Positions 44,616 through 53,324 of a stretch of 64,000 nt of DNA are shown piece by piece. Under the pieces are notes generated by a model. It searched no databases, was not told the origin of the DNA, and saw only the letters and a program-made list of their open reading frames with translations. Source of the stretch: Streptomyces sp. DvalAA-43 (lineage in GTDB: Bacteria; Actinomycetota; Actinomycetes; Streptomycetales; Streptomycetaceae); contig NZ_FMBW01000039.1 in assembly GCF_900091725.1 (NCBI RefSeq), positions 202,262 through 266,261 of the forward strand, read 5' to 3'. The first letter of the stretch is position 1, and the number at the start of each line of letters is the position of its first letter. A program made the translations under genes and the position numbers.

Positions 44616-44628
44616 TACCGTGCTCCTC

Positions 44629-46134
44629 ATGACCTCTTCGCTCAACGTCCCCGATTCCCACGAGCGTTGGAGCCCCCGGCTGTGGGGCACCCTGCTCGTG
44701 CTCTGCGCCGCGATGTTCCTGGACGCTCTCGACGTCTCCATGGTCGGCGTCGCACTGCCGTCCATCGCCGACGATCTCGGACTGACCACCTCGACGCTCC
44801 AGTGGATCGTCAGCGGCTACATCCTCGGCTACGGCGGACTGCTGCTCCTCGGCGGCCGGGCGGCCGATCTGCTGGGCAGGCGGCAGGTCTTCCTCGTCGC
44901 GCTCGGTGTCTTCGCCCTCGCCTCGCTGCTCGGCGGTTTCGTCGACTCCGGGCCGCTGCTGATCGCCAGCCGCTTCATCAAGGGACTCAGCGCCGCGTTC
45001 ACCGCGCCGGCCGGCCTCTCGATCATCACCACCACGTTCAAGGAGGGCCCGCAGCGCAATCGCGCCCTCTCCATCTACACCACCTGCGCGGCCACCGGCT
45101 TCTCCATGGGCCTGGTCCTCTCCGGCCTGCTCACCCAGCTGTCCTGGCGGTGGACGATGCTGCTGCCCGCCCCGATCGCCCTGATCGCCCTGGTCGCGGG
45201 CCTCCGGCTGATCCCGCACAGCGAGCGCGAGGACACCCACCGCGGCTACGACCTGCCGGGCGCCGTCACCGGCACGGCCGCCATGCTGCTGCTGGTCTTC
45301 ACGGTCGTACAGGCTCCCGAGGCCGGCTGGACCTCCGCCCGCACCCTGCTGTCGTTCCTCGCCGTCGCCGTACTGCTCACCCTCTTCATCGCCATCGAGC
45401 GGCGCACCGCGAACCCGCTGATCCGTCTCGGGGTGCTGCGCTCCGGGAGCCAGGTCAGGGCGCAGTTGGGCGCCGCGGCGTTCTTCGGCAGTTACGTCGG
45501 CTTCCAGTTCCTCGTCACCCAGTACATGCAGTCGCTGCTGGGCTGGTCCGCGCTGGAGACCGCGCTGGCCTTCCTGCCCGCGGGGGTGCTGGTCGCCCTC
45601 TCCTCGACGAAGATCGGGGATGTGGTGGACCGGTTCGGGACACCGCGTGTGATCGCGGCCGGTTTCACGTTCCTCGTCATCGGCTACGCGCTCTTCCTGC
45701 GGATCACCCTCACCCCGTCGTACGCCGTGGTGATCCTGCCCTCCATGCTGCTGCTCGGCGCGGCCTGCGCACTGACCTTCCCCTCGCTCAACATCCAGGC
45801 GACCAACGGGGTCCACGACGACGAGCAGGGCATGGTCTCGGGGCTGCTGAACACCTCGATCCAGGTCGGCGGCGCGATCTTCCTGGCGGTCGTGACCGCG
45901 GTGATCACGGCGCACGGCAACGGCGACGGATCACGTCAGGCGGTCCTGGACAGCTACCGGCCCGGCCTGGTCGTGGTGACCGCGGTCGCCTTCGCCGGAC
46001 TGCTGATCACACTCACCGGTCTGCGGCGCGTCCGGCCCGTTCAGCACACGGTGCTGGTCGCGTCGTCCGAGAGGGACCGGACCGCCGGGGCCGGGGCGAC
46101 GACCCCCGCACCGAAGGTGTCCGTGCGGGACTGA
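44629..46134 (+). CDS. EmrB/QacA-type MFS drug transporter (14 helices)
   Basis: 501 residues from ATG 44629. Helix 1 has the DHA2 motif LDALDVSMVGVALPSI, and GGRAADLLGRRQVF is the loop between helices 2 and 3. Length and helix count fit 14-helix proton antiporters for drugs. Divergent MarR control suggests induction by a toxic compound. Longer forms of the frame run back through the MarR gene and are not supported. A strong hairpin follows the stop. Confidence 0.92.
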   Translation: MTSSLNVPDSHERWSPRLWGTLLVLCAAMFLDALDVSMVGVALPSIADDLGLTTSTLQWIVSGYILGYGGLLLLGGRAADLLGRRQVFLVALGVFALASLLGGFVDSGPLLIASRFIKGLSAAFTAPAGLSIITTTFKEGPQRNRALSIYTTCAATGFSMGLVLSGLLTQLSWRWTMLLPAPIALIALVAGLRLIPHSEREDTHRGYDLPGAVTGTAAMLLLVFTVVQAPEAGWTSARTLLSFLAVAVLLTLFIAIERRTANPLIRLGVLRSGSQVRAQLGAAAFFGSYVGFQFLVTQYMQSLLGWSALETALAFLPAGVLVALSSTKIGDVVDRFGTPRVIAAGFTFLVIGYALFLRITLTPSYAVVILPSMLLLGAACALTFPSLNIQATNGVHDDEQGMVSGLLNTSIQVGGAIFLAVVTAVITAHGNGDGSRQAVLDSYRPGLVVVTAVAFAGLLITLTGLRRVRPVQHTVLVASSERDRTAGAGATTPAPKVSVRD

Positions 46135-46151
46135 CCACCTGGCGAGGGGGA

Positions 46152-46197
46152 AGGTGCGGGGCCCGGGGCGCCTGCCCGCCGTACGGGCCCCGCACCT
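46152..46197. terminator. bidirectional terminator hairpin
   Basis: Perfect 13-bp arms (46152-46164 and 46185-46197) with a 20-base loop lie between the convergent MFS and response-regulator genes, so the hairpin can serve both strands. Confidence 0.8.
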
Positions 46198-46236
46198 GTG
46201 CCCCCGCTCCGTACCGCGCCCTCCGCCGTGTCCGGG

Positions 46237-46902
46237 TCAGCCGAGCCAGCCCGGCCGGACCAGCCCCGACTCATAGGCGAGTACGACGAGCTGGGCCCGG
46301 TCGCGGGCGCCCAGCTTCACCATGGTGCGGCTGACATGGGTCTTGGCGGTGAGCGGGCTGACGACCAGTCGCCGGGCGATCTCCTCGTTGGAGAGCCCTA
46401 TGCCGACGAGCGCCATCACCTCCCGCTCCCGTTCGGTGAGCCCGCTCAGCCCGGTCGCCGCCGCGGGCTCCTTGGAGCGGGCCGCGAACTCGGCGATCAG
46501 GCGGCGGGTGACCCCCGGCGAGAGCAGGGCGTCACCGCCCACCACGGCGCGTACGGCGCGCAGCAGTTCCTCCGGTTCGGTGTCCTTGACGAGGAAGCCC
46601 GATGCTCCGGACCGGATCGCCTCGAAGACGTACTCGTCGAGCTCGAAGGTGGTGAGCATGACCACCTTGACCCCGTCCAGCCGGGCGTCCTCGGTGATGG
46701 AGCGGGTCGCGGCGAGGCCGTCGAGGCGCGGCATCCGGATGTCCATCAGTACGATGTCCGGCCGCAGTTCACCCACCAGACGCACGGCCTCCGCGCCGTC
46801 CGCGGCCTCCCCCACCACCTCGATATCGGGCTGGGCGTCCAGCAGGGCCCGGAAGCCCGCCCGGACCAGGGACTGGTCGTCGGCGAGCAGTACGCGGATC
46901 AC
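46237..46902 (-). CDS. NarL/FixJ-family response regulator
   Basis: 221 residues. The receiver domain has the acidic pair in ADDQ near the N-terminus, phospho-acceptor Asp54 (VLMDIRMP) and Lys in LVKDTE. The C-terminal LuxR-type helix-turn-helix is LTEREREVMALVGIGLSNEE onward. The start overlaps the kinase stop by ATGA, so the two are one unit. A candidate target is the palindrome at 48211-48230 upstream of the kinase and the similar one before the ABC operon at 39227. Confidence 0.93.
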   Translation of the reverse strand: MIRVLLADDQSLVRAGFRALLDAQPDIEVVGEAADGAEAVRLVGELRPDIVLMDIRMPRLDGLAATRSITEDARLDGVKVVMLTTFELDEYVFEAIRSGASGFLVKDTEPEELLRAVRAVVGGDALLSPGVTRRLIAEFAARSKEPAAATGLSGLTEREREVMALVGIGLSNEEIARRLVVSPLTAKTHVSRTMVKLGARDRAQLVVLAYESGLVRPGWLG

Positions 46903-48161
46903 GGTGTCTCCTCCTGGTGCGCCCCCGTGCCGGACGGCAGCGGAAGCTCGGCCCGTACCCGGAAGCCGCCGCCGGTCCGGGGGCCCGCCTCGATCGTGCC
47001 ACCCAGTCCGGCGGCCCGCTCCCGCATCCCCGCCAGCCCGTTGCCGCTGCCTCCGGCTTCGCCGTCGGTGGCGGGCCCTTCGTCGTCGATACGGAGCCGG
47101 AGGCGGCCAGGTCCGTAGCCGATGCGGACCCGCGCGGTACGCGATCCGGAGTGCCGGACCACGTTCGTCAGCGCCTCCTGCACGATGCGGAAGGCGGCGA
47201 GGTCCGCGCCGGGCGGCACCGACGGCCGTACACCGTCGGTCTCGACGGTGACGGTCAGTCCGGCGCTCGCCGCCTGCTCGACGAGTTCGGGGAGCCGGTC
47301 GAGTCCGGGAGCCGGAGCCCTGGGGGCGTCCCCGGGGGTACGCAGGGTGGCGAGGACCTGACGGACCTCGCCCAGTGCCTCCTTGCTCGCCGCCTTGATG
47401 GTGGTGAGCGCCGCACGCGCCTGCTCGGGGTCGGAGTCCAGCAGCGCGAGGCCCACGCTCGACTGGACGTTGATGACGGAGATGCTGTGGGCCAGGACGT
47501 CATGGAGTTCGCGCGCCATCCGCAGCCGTTCCTCGTCGGCCCGGCGCTGCTCCGCCGCCTCCCGTTCCGCCCGTCGGTCCGCCCACTGCTCACGGCGTAC
47601 GCGGACGAACTCGGCGGCGGCGACGATGGCCACCACCCAGGCCGCGATGCCCAGTTCCTGCCCCCAGGGCGCCCCGTGGTCGTCGGAGGGCGGCAGCCAG
47701 CGGTAGAGCCAGTGCACCATCAGGACGTGTCCCAGCCACACCATGCCGACGGCGGACCAGGCGGCCCGCCGGTGCCCGGAGACGACGGCGCTGAAGCAGC
47801 CGACGGCGACGGCCAGGAAGACCGGCCCGTACGGATAACCGGCCGCCAGATAGATCATCGCGGCGGCCGAGCTGCCGAAGGCCGCCGCCACGGGGTGCCG
47901 GTGGCGCAGCAGGAGCACGGCGACGGCGAGGAAGAGCAGCAGCCGCGCGAAGAGGTCCAGCGGGGCCCGCTCGTCCAGCTGCCCGCGGGCCGCGATGGTC
48001 GAACCGATCATGACGACGGCGCCCAGCAGGATCGTCGACGGCCAGGGCATCCGGGCGGCGGAGCCCCCCGGCGCCCCGGTCAGCCACCGCGGCGGTTCGC
48101 CGTGCGCCCAGGGGGGACCGCCGCCACTTCCGTGTGAGCGCTGCTCTTCCATGTCGGCCAC
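46899..48161 (-). CDS. NarL-type sensor histidine kinase
   Basis: 420 residues. Five or six hydrophobic segments lie between about 35 and 175, followed by a HisKA_3 domain with phospho-acceptor His220 in ELHDVLAHS and a HATPase domain with ALTNVVRHS and GNGLAGMRERA. It has no large extracytoplasmic loop, so the signal is probably sensed in the membrane. It is cotranscribed with the response regulator. Confidence 0.92.
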   Translation of the reverse strand: MADMEEQRSHGSGGGPPWAHGEPPRWLTGAPGGSAARMPWPSTILLGAVVMIGSTIAARGQLDERAPLDLFARLLLFLAVAVLLLRHRHPVAAAFGSSAAAMIYLAAGYPYGPVFLAVAVGCFSAVVSGHRRAAWSAVGMVWLGHVLMVHWLYRWLPPSDDHGAPWGQELGIAAWVVAIVAAAEFVRVRREQWADRRAEREAAEQRRADEERLRMARELHDVLAHSISVINVQSSVGLALLDSDPEQARAALTTIKAASKEALGEVRQVLATLRTPGDAPRAPAPGLDRLPELVEQAASAGLTVTVETDGVRPSVPPGADLAAFRIVQEALTNVVRHSGSRTARVRIGYGPGRLRLRIDDEGPATDGEAGGSGNGLAGMRERAAGLGGTIEAGPRTGGGFRVRAELPLPSGTGAHQEETP

Positions 48162-48210
48162 GCTAGACCGCGCGCCCCGGCAGGGGCGTCAGCCGGGCGT
48201 GGTGATCACC

Positions 48211-48230
48211 CGTACTCCGTGGGGAGTACG
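48211..48230. promoter_or_regulatory. palindrome upstream of the two-component operon
   Basis: CGTACTCC-GTGG-GGAGTACG has perfect 8-bp arms and lies 50-70 bases before the kinase start, a normal place for response-regulator autoregulation. A related site is found before the ABC operon at 39227-39246. Confidence 0.65.
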
Positions 48231-48258
48231 CCGCCGGGGGCCGGGCGGGGGTGCTCGG

Positions 48259-48993
48259 TCACGGCCCGGCCGTTCCCGCCGGCCGTCGTGCCGCCCCGCC
48301 GCCGAGCAGACCGACCGTGCGGGCCAGTTCGGTGACGGCTTCCCGGAAGAAGGCCTCCCTGTCCTCCACCACCCTGTGGAACTGTCCGAAGACCTCGAAG
48401 GAGATCAGCCCGAACAGCTGTGACCAGGCGGCGATCAGCGGGGTGGCGGCCTGGGGCGGAAGGCCGGGGGCGAATTCGGCGACCATCCGGTCGGCCTCGG
48501 CGCGCAGGTCGTCGGCGAGCGGCGGCAGGGCCAGACCGTCCGTGCGGTAGGCGTCCGCGACCACGGCGATCAGGACGAGGCCGACACGGGAGGCGGGGCC
48601 GATCGTCGCCTGCGGCGCGGTGTAGCCGGGTACGGGCGAACCGTAGATCAGGGCGTACTCATGAGGGTGGGCCAGGGCCCATTCCCGTACGGCGCGGGTG
48701 ACCGCGATCCAGCGGGCGACATGGGTGGCGGCCTCGGCGCGGGCGGTGCGGTGGGCGGCCTCCGCGGACTCGCCCACGGAGTCGTACGCGTCGACGATCA
48801 GGGCGGTGAGCAGCTCGTCCCGGCTGGGGAAGTAGCGGTAGAGGGCGGAGGACGCCATCCCGAGCTCCCGGGCGACGGCGCGCAGCGACAGCTTCGCGGC
48901 GCCCTCGGCCATGAGCTGCTTCTTCGCCTCGTCCTTGATAGCTGCGGTGACCTCGATGCGGGCCCGTTCCCTGGCTCCTCGGACAGTGCTCAT
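48259..48993 (-). CDS. TetR-family transcriptional regulator
   Basis: 244 residues from ATG 48993 (MSTVRGARERAR), with another ATG three codons earlier. The helix-turn-helix is KLSLRAVARELGMASSALYRYFPSRDELL. The C-terminal ligand domain fits the TetR group with a WHG-type end (AAWSQLFGLISFEVFGQF). It is divergent from a deazaflavin-type oxidoreductase, with two matching palindromes between them, and so probably represses that enzyme and itself. Confidence 0.9.
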   Translation of the reverse strand: MSTVRGARERARIEVTAAIKDEAKKQLMAEGAAKLSLRAVARELGMASSALYRYFPSRDELLTALIVDAYDSVGESAEAAHRTARAEAATHVARWIAVTRAVREWALAHPHEYALIYGSPVPGYTAPQATIGPASRVGLVLIAVVADAYRTDGLALPPLADDLRAEADRMVAEFAPGLPPQAATPLIAAWSQLFGLISFEVFGQFHRVVEDREAFFREAVTELARTVGLLGGGAARRPAGTAGP

Positions 48994-49033
48994 GGGCGTC
49001 ATTCTGCCACGAGAGCAGAGCACTGACCAATAA

Positions 49034-49050
49034 CAAGAGCACTGCTCTTG
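49034..49050. promoter_or_regulatory. TetR operator, distal copy
   Basis: CAAGAGCA-C-TGCTCTTG is a perfect 17-bp palindrome in the divergent promoter region. Its core AGAGCACTGCTCT recurs at 49088-49102 with one change, and a half-site is seen at 49017-49025. Confidence 0.75.
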
Positions 49051-49087
49051 ATTTTGAGCACCGTTCCCGTGCACACTGATCTCAAGC

Positions 49088-49102
49088 GAGAGCACCGCTC
49101 TC
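49088..49102. promoter_or_regulatory. TetR operator, proximal copy
   Basis: GAGAGC-ACC-GCTCTC, 20 bases before the oxidoreductase start, shares the core AGAGCACYGCTCT with the palindrome at 49034-49050. The centres are about 53 bases apart, i.e. five helical turns. Confidence 0.72.
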
Positions 49103-49121
49103 AGAACCTTGGGGAGTCACC

Positions 49122-49574
49122 ATGTCTCAGCCGTACTACCTTCAGGGCAGCGCCCTCAACGTCCGGATGAACGGCATCGTCGGCTGGCTCGCCCGCCGCG
49201 GCCTCAGCCTGTTCGGCTCGGCCGAGCTGTCGGTGCGCGGCCGCAAGAGCGGGCAGATGCAGCGCGTACCCGTGAACCCCCACACCCATGAGGGCACGCA
49301 GTACCTCGTCTCCGCCCGGGGGCACTCCCAGTGGGTGCGCAACATGCGCGCGGCCGGTGGCGGCGAGCTGCGGGTGGGCCGGAAGGTCCATGCCTTCACG
49401 GCCGTGGAGATCGCGGACGACGAGCAGAAGGCACGGATCATCCGCACCTACCTGAAGCGGTGGGGCTGGGAGGTCAACGAGTACTTCAAGGGCATCACCG
49501 CCAAGTCCTCGGACGCCGAACTCCTGGCGGCCTGCCCCGACCACCCCGTCTTCCGGATCGCTGTGGAGGGCTGA
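49122..49574 (+). CDS. nitroreductase/deazaflavin-dependent (F420) oxidoreductase, Ddn-like
   Basis: 150 residues with a GGGGAG ribosome site 5 bases before the ATG. The split beta-barrel family motifs are RGRKSGQMQRVPVN (cofactor-phosphate binding) and YLVSARGHSQWVRNMRA. Members use F420 or flavin to reduce nitro-compounds, quinones or enones. TetR control suggests induction by a toxic substrate. The stop codon lies inside a strong hairpin. Confidence 0.87.
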   Translation: MSQPYYLQGSALNVRMNGIVGWLARRGLSLFGSAELSVRGRKSGQMQRVPVNPHTHEGTQYLVSARGHSQWVRNMRAAGGGELRVGRKVHAFTAVEIADDEQKARIIRTYLKRWGWEVNEYFKGITAKSSDAELLAACPDHPVFRIAVEG

Positions 49575-49597
49575 CCGTGCGGTCGGCCCTCCACAGC
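49560..49597. terminator. bidirectional terminator hairpin overlapping the stop codon
   Basis: A 17-bp stem with one mismatch and a GTGC loop begins within the last codons of the oxidoreductase gene and includes its TGA. It faces the convergent flavoprotein gene that ends at 49631. Confidence 0.8.
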
Positions 49598-49630
49598 GCC
49601 GGGAGCCCGGCACGGTCCGAACGAAAGGCT

Positions 49631-50845
49631 CTAGCGGTCCATCGCGGACAGCGCCCGCTGCGCCAGCGGATGCGTACGGACCAGTTCGCCGAGCGAGGTC
49701 GTTCCGCGGGTGATCCCGGCGAACGCGTTCCAGGCAGGGCGGAATCCCGTCAGCACCGCGTGCAGCACCCCGGGGCGGCGCTCGAACAGCTTCAGCATCC
49801 GGCGCCCGACGCCCATCTCGACACCGAGGCCCGCCTTGATGGCGAACGCGTAGTTCAACGCCTGGCGCCGGGCGTCCACCGCGTCGTGCGACTCCGCGAT
49901 CCGGACCGCCCACTCACCGGCGAGCCGCCCCGACCGCAGCGCGAAGGAGATCCCTTCGCGGGTCCACGGCTCCAGCAGCCCCGCCGCGTCGCCGCACACC
50001 AGCACCCGCCCGCGTGACAGCGGCGAGTCGTCGCTGCGGCAGCGCGTCAGATGCCCGGAGGAGATCTTCGGCTCGAAACCGGCGAGGCCGAGTCGTGCGA
50101 TGAAGTCCTCCAGGTACCGCTTGGTCCCTGCCCCGTCACCCCGTGCCGAGATCACACCGACCGTCAGGACATCACCCTTGGGGAACACCCAGCCGTAACT
50201 GCCGGGCATGGGGCCCCAGTCGATCAGCACCCGCCCCGCCCAGTCCTCCGCGACCGTGGCCGGCACCGGGATCTCCGCCTCCAGGCCGAGGTCCACCTGG
50301 TCGAGCTTCACCCCGACATGGGCTCCTATCCGCCCCGCGCTTCCGTCGGCACCGACCACCGCGCGGGCCAGGACCGTCTCGCCGCCGGACAGCACCACGG
50401 CGACCGTGCGCCGGTCGGGCACCGAGGCGCCGTGCTGCTCCACCCTCGTCACCGTCGCCCCGGTGCGGAGTTCGGCACCCGCCTTCTGCGCCTCCTCGAC
50501 CAGCCCCGCGTCGAACTCGGGGCGGTTGATCAGCCCGAAGAGCATCCGCTTGGAGCGGCGGGTCCGCGTCAGTCTGCCATTGAGCGAGAACGTGACCGCG
50601 TGGATCCGGTCCCGCAACGGCAGTTCGAATCCGGGCGGCAGCGAATCCCGTGAAAACCCGATGATGCCGCCGCCACATGTCTTGTACCGGGGAAGCTCCG
50701 CCTTTTCGAGGAGCAGCACCCGTCGGCCGGCGACTGCCGCCGCGTATGCCGCGGAGGCCCCGGCCGGTCCGCCACCGACTACGACGACATCCCACACGGA
50801 CGACTCTTCGTGCTCCTGTACGGCGTCTGCGTTCTCGCTGCTCAC
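49631..50845 (-). CDS. geranylgeranyl reductase-family FAD protein
   Basis: 404 residues from GTG 50845 (VSSENADAV), with GGGAG about 12 bases upstream; an ATG at 50890 would add 15 residues. FAD motifs are VVVVGGGPAGASAAY near the N-terminus and LVCGDAAGLLEPWTREGI, with YKTCGGGI between them. The family reduces isoprenoid double bonds, including menaquinone or lipid side chains, or acts as a halogenase-like monooxygenase. It is monocistronic here. The widely conserved actinobacterial form often neighbours respiratory-chain genes, which are not seen in this window. Confidence 0.87.
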   Translation of the reverse strand: MSSENADAVQEHEESSVWDVVVVGGGPAGASAAYAAAVAGRRVLLLEKAELPRYKTCGGGIIGFSRDSLPPGFELPLRDRIHAVTFSLNGRLTRTRRSKRMLFGLINRPEFDAGLVEEAQKAGAELRTGATVTRVEQHGASVPDRRTVAVVLSGGETVLARAVVGADGSAGRIGAHVGVKLDQVDLGLEAEIPVPATVAEDWAGRVLIDWGPMPGSYGWVFPKGDVLTVGVISARGDGAGTKRYLEDFIARLGLAGFEPKISSGHLTRCRSDDSPLSRGRVLVCGDAAGLLEPWTREGISFALRSGRLAGEWAVRIAESHDAVDARRQALNYAFAIKAGLGVEMGVGRRMLKLFERRPGVLHAVLTGFRPAWNAFAGITRGTTSLGELVRTHPLAQRALSAMDR

Positions 50846-51028
50846 GATGTGCTTCTGCTCCCGATCCCACCAGTGGCCCATGCTGCTCACGGCATCCTAC
50901 GGCGCGTTGCTCCCGACCCCCGCTGTGGGAGGATCGACCGTACGTTCGTCCTGCATGCGACGCCGCACACCCGGCGTCCATGTAGCCGGATACGTACACA
51001 TAACGTCGCACCCACGAGGAGCGTGCCC

Positions 51029-52393
51029 ATGACCGCCCGTCCGATTTCCGAGACCATCGCCTCGCTGATGCCCCGTGCCAAGGCGGAGCTGTCCGAGCTG
51101 GTGGCCTTCCAGTCGGTGGCGGACCCCGCGCAGTTCCCGAAGAGCGAGTGCGAGGCGGCGGCCGACTGGGTCGCCGACGCGCTGCGCGCCGAGGACTTCC
51201 AGGACGTCGCCCTGCTCGACACTCCCGACGGCACCCGGTCGGTCTACGGCTTCCTGCCCGGTCCGGCCGGCGCCCCGACGGTGCTGCTCTACGCGCACTA
51301 CGACGTACAGCCGCCGCTCGACGAGTCCGCCTGGCTCTCCCCGCCGTTCGAGCTGACCGAGCGCGACGGCCGCTGGTACGGCCGCGGCTCGGCCGACTGC
51401 AAGGGCGGCTTCATCATGCACCTGCTCGCCCTGCGCGCCCTCAAGGCCGACGGCGGCGTCCCGGTCTCCGTCAAGGTGATCGTCGAGGGCTCCGAGGAGC
51501 AGGGCACCGGCGGTCTGGAGCGGTACGCGGAGGCGCACCCCGAACTGCTGGCGGCCGACACCATCGTCATCGGCGACACCGGCAACTTCCGGGTCGGCCT
51601 GCCGACGGTCACCGCGACGCTGCGCGGCATGACGATGCTGCGGGTCACGCTCGACACCCTCGAAGGGAACCTGCACTCCGGGCAGTTCGGCGGCGCCGCC
51701 CCGGACGCGCTGGCCGCGATGATCCAGCTGCTGGCGTCGCTGCGCGCCGAGGACGGCACCACGACCGTCGACGGGCTCGCCACGGACACCGAATGGGACG
51801 GGCTCCAGTACCCGGAGGCGGATTTCCGCAAGGACGCCAAGGTCCTGGACGGTGTCGGGCTGATCGGCACGGGTACGGTCGCCGACCGCATCTGGGCCCG
51901 GCCCGCCGTCACCGTCATCGGCATCGACTGCCCGCCGGTGGTCGGCGCGACGCCGTCCGTGCAGGCGAGCGCGCGGGCCCAGATCAGCCTGCGGGTCCCG
52001 CCGGGCCAGGACGCCGTCGAGGCCACCGGACTGCTGACCGCCCACCTCGAGGCCCATGCCCCGTGGGGGGCCAGGGTCGCGGTGGAACAGGTCGGCCAGG
52101 GGCAGCCGTTCCGCGCGGACACCTCCAGCCCGGCGTACACCTCGATGGCGCAGGCGATGGAGGCCGCGTACCCGGGCGAGAAGATGCAGACGTCTGGTAT
52201 GGGCGGCTCGATCCCGCTCTGCAACACCCTCGACGCCCTCTACCCGGAGGCGGAGATCCTGCTGATCGGCCTGAGCGAGCCGGAGGCGCAGATCCACGCG
52301 GTGAACGAGAGTGTGTCGCCCGAGGAACTGGAGCGCCTGTCGCTCGCCGAGGCCCTGTTCCTGCGGAACTACGCCGAGTCCAAGCGGGCCTGA
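51029..52393 (+). CDS. M20-family metallopeptidase (dipeptidase)
   Basis: 454 residues from ATG 51029, with GAGGAG about 8 bases upstream. Metal ligands and catalytic residues are visible: His90 in YAHYDVQPP, Asp123 in GRGSADCKGG and the Glu pair at 156-157 (EGSEEQG). The lid domain spans about 195-350 and the terminal His lies in SEPEAQIHAVNE. It is a two-zinc cytosolic peptidase cleaving dipeptides or N-acyl amino acids. A hairpin follows. Confidence 0.92.
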   Translation: MTARPISETIASLMPRAKAELSELVAFQSVADPAQFPKSECEAAADWVADALRAEDFQDVALLDTPDGTRSVYGFLPGPAGAPTVLLYAHYDVQPPLDESAWLSPPFELTERDGRWYGRGSADCKGGFIMHLLALRALKADGGVPVSVKVIVEGSEEQGTGGLERYAEAHPELLAADTIVIGDTGNFRVGLPTVTATLRGMTMLRVTLDTLEGNLHSGQFGGAAPDALAAMIQLLASLRAEDGTTTVDGLATDTEWDGLQYPEADFRKDAKVLDGVGLIGTGTVADRIWARPAVTVIGIDCPPVVGATPSVQASARAQISLRVPPGQDAVEATGLLTAHLEAHAPWGARVAVEQVGQGQPFRADTSSPAYTSMAQAMEAAYPGEKMQTSGMGGSIPLCNTLDALYPEAEILLIGLSEPEAQIHAVNESVSPEELERLSLAEALFLRNYAESKRA

Positions 52394-52418
52394 TCTCGCG
52401 CCACCGGTGCCGCCGTGT

Positions 52419-52443
52419 CCCTGCGGGCCCCCCGCTCGCAGGG
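52419..52443 (+). terminator. hairpin after the M20 peptidase gene
   Basis: CCCTGCG (52419-52425) and CGCAGGG (52437-52443) pair around an 11-base loop, 26 bases after the stop. Confidence 0.55.
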
Positions 52444-52613
52444 CCCGGCCGGTCCCGCCCCCACGGGTTGGTGCCGGCAGCCGGGTTCGGCGGGCCCGTG
52501 CCGTGACCACGGGGACGGGAGCCGGCCGGGCGCCGCCGCGCTACGCGTTCGGCGAAGCTCGCCCAGAGCGTAGACCAGGGACTACGGGCAGTCCGTCCGC
52601 GTACGTTCGTGGC

Positions 52614-53324
52614 ATGGATCTCGTCGAGGTACTCCCCCAGCTCCACATGTTCCGCTTCCCCATAGGCCAGGCCTATCTGTGGCGTGACGGGGCCGATCTG
52701 ACACTGATCGACGCGGGCGACATCAATGCGGCGCCCGCGATCGAGGACGGGGTGCGCAGCCTGGGCCTGGACCCGGGCCACATCTCCCGGATCGTCATCA
52801 CCCATGGGCACATCGACCACTACGGCGCCGCACAGGAGCTCGCCGACCGGCACGGCGCCGAGATCATGGCCCATCGGCTGGACGCCGCGGTGATCCGGGG
52901 CGAGGAGGAGATCGCCGAACCCGTCCTGCTCGACTGGGAACTCCCGCTGTGGGAGCACACACGGACCGTTCCCCCCGCCCCGCCGACCCGGGTCGACCGC
53001 GAACTGGCCGACGGCGACGAGCTCGGGTTCGGCCAGGGCGCCCGGGTGGTCCACTCCCCGGGCCACACCCCCGGCTCCATCGGAATCCATCTGCCGCACC
53101 ACGGTGTGCTGTTCACCGGGGACTGCGTGGCCAGGGTAGACCGGGTGATCCTCGGCGTCTTCAACATCGACCCGGAGCAGGCCATGACCTCCTTCCGGCG
53201 GCTGGCCGCGCTGGAGCCGGCCACGGCCTGCTTCGGGCACGGCGACCCGGTCACCCCCGGCGCCGCCGCGGCGATGCGGGCCTCAGTCGACCGGGACCCC
53301 GGCCTCCAGATTGAGCACGGCTGA
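52614..53324 (+). CDS. MBL-fold metallo-hydrolase
   Basis: 236 residues from ATG 52614. The zinc motif HGHIDH (His64, His66, Asp68, His69), GHTPGSIG and FTGDCV are all present, with a final GHGDP. This is a typical glyoxalase-II-like hydrolase; substrate unknown. Its last 42 bases overlap the end of the convergent P-loop/NUDIX gene. The 220 bases before it hold the M20 hairpin and no obvious operator. Confidence 0.88.
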   Translation: MDLVEVLPQLHMFRFPIGQAYLWRDGADLTLIDAGDINAAPAIEDGVRSLGLDPGHISRIVITHGHIDHYGAAQELADRHGAEIMAHRLDAAVIRGEEEIAEPVLLDWELPLWEHTRTVPPAPPTRVDRELADGDELGFGQGARVVHSPGHTPGSIGIHLPHHGVLFTGDCVARVDRVILGVFNIDPEQAMTSFRRLAALEPATACFGHGDPVTPGAAAAMRASVDRDPGLQIEHG

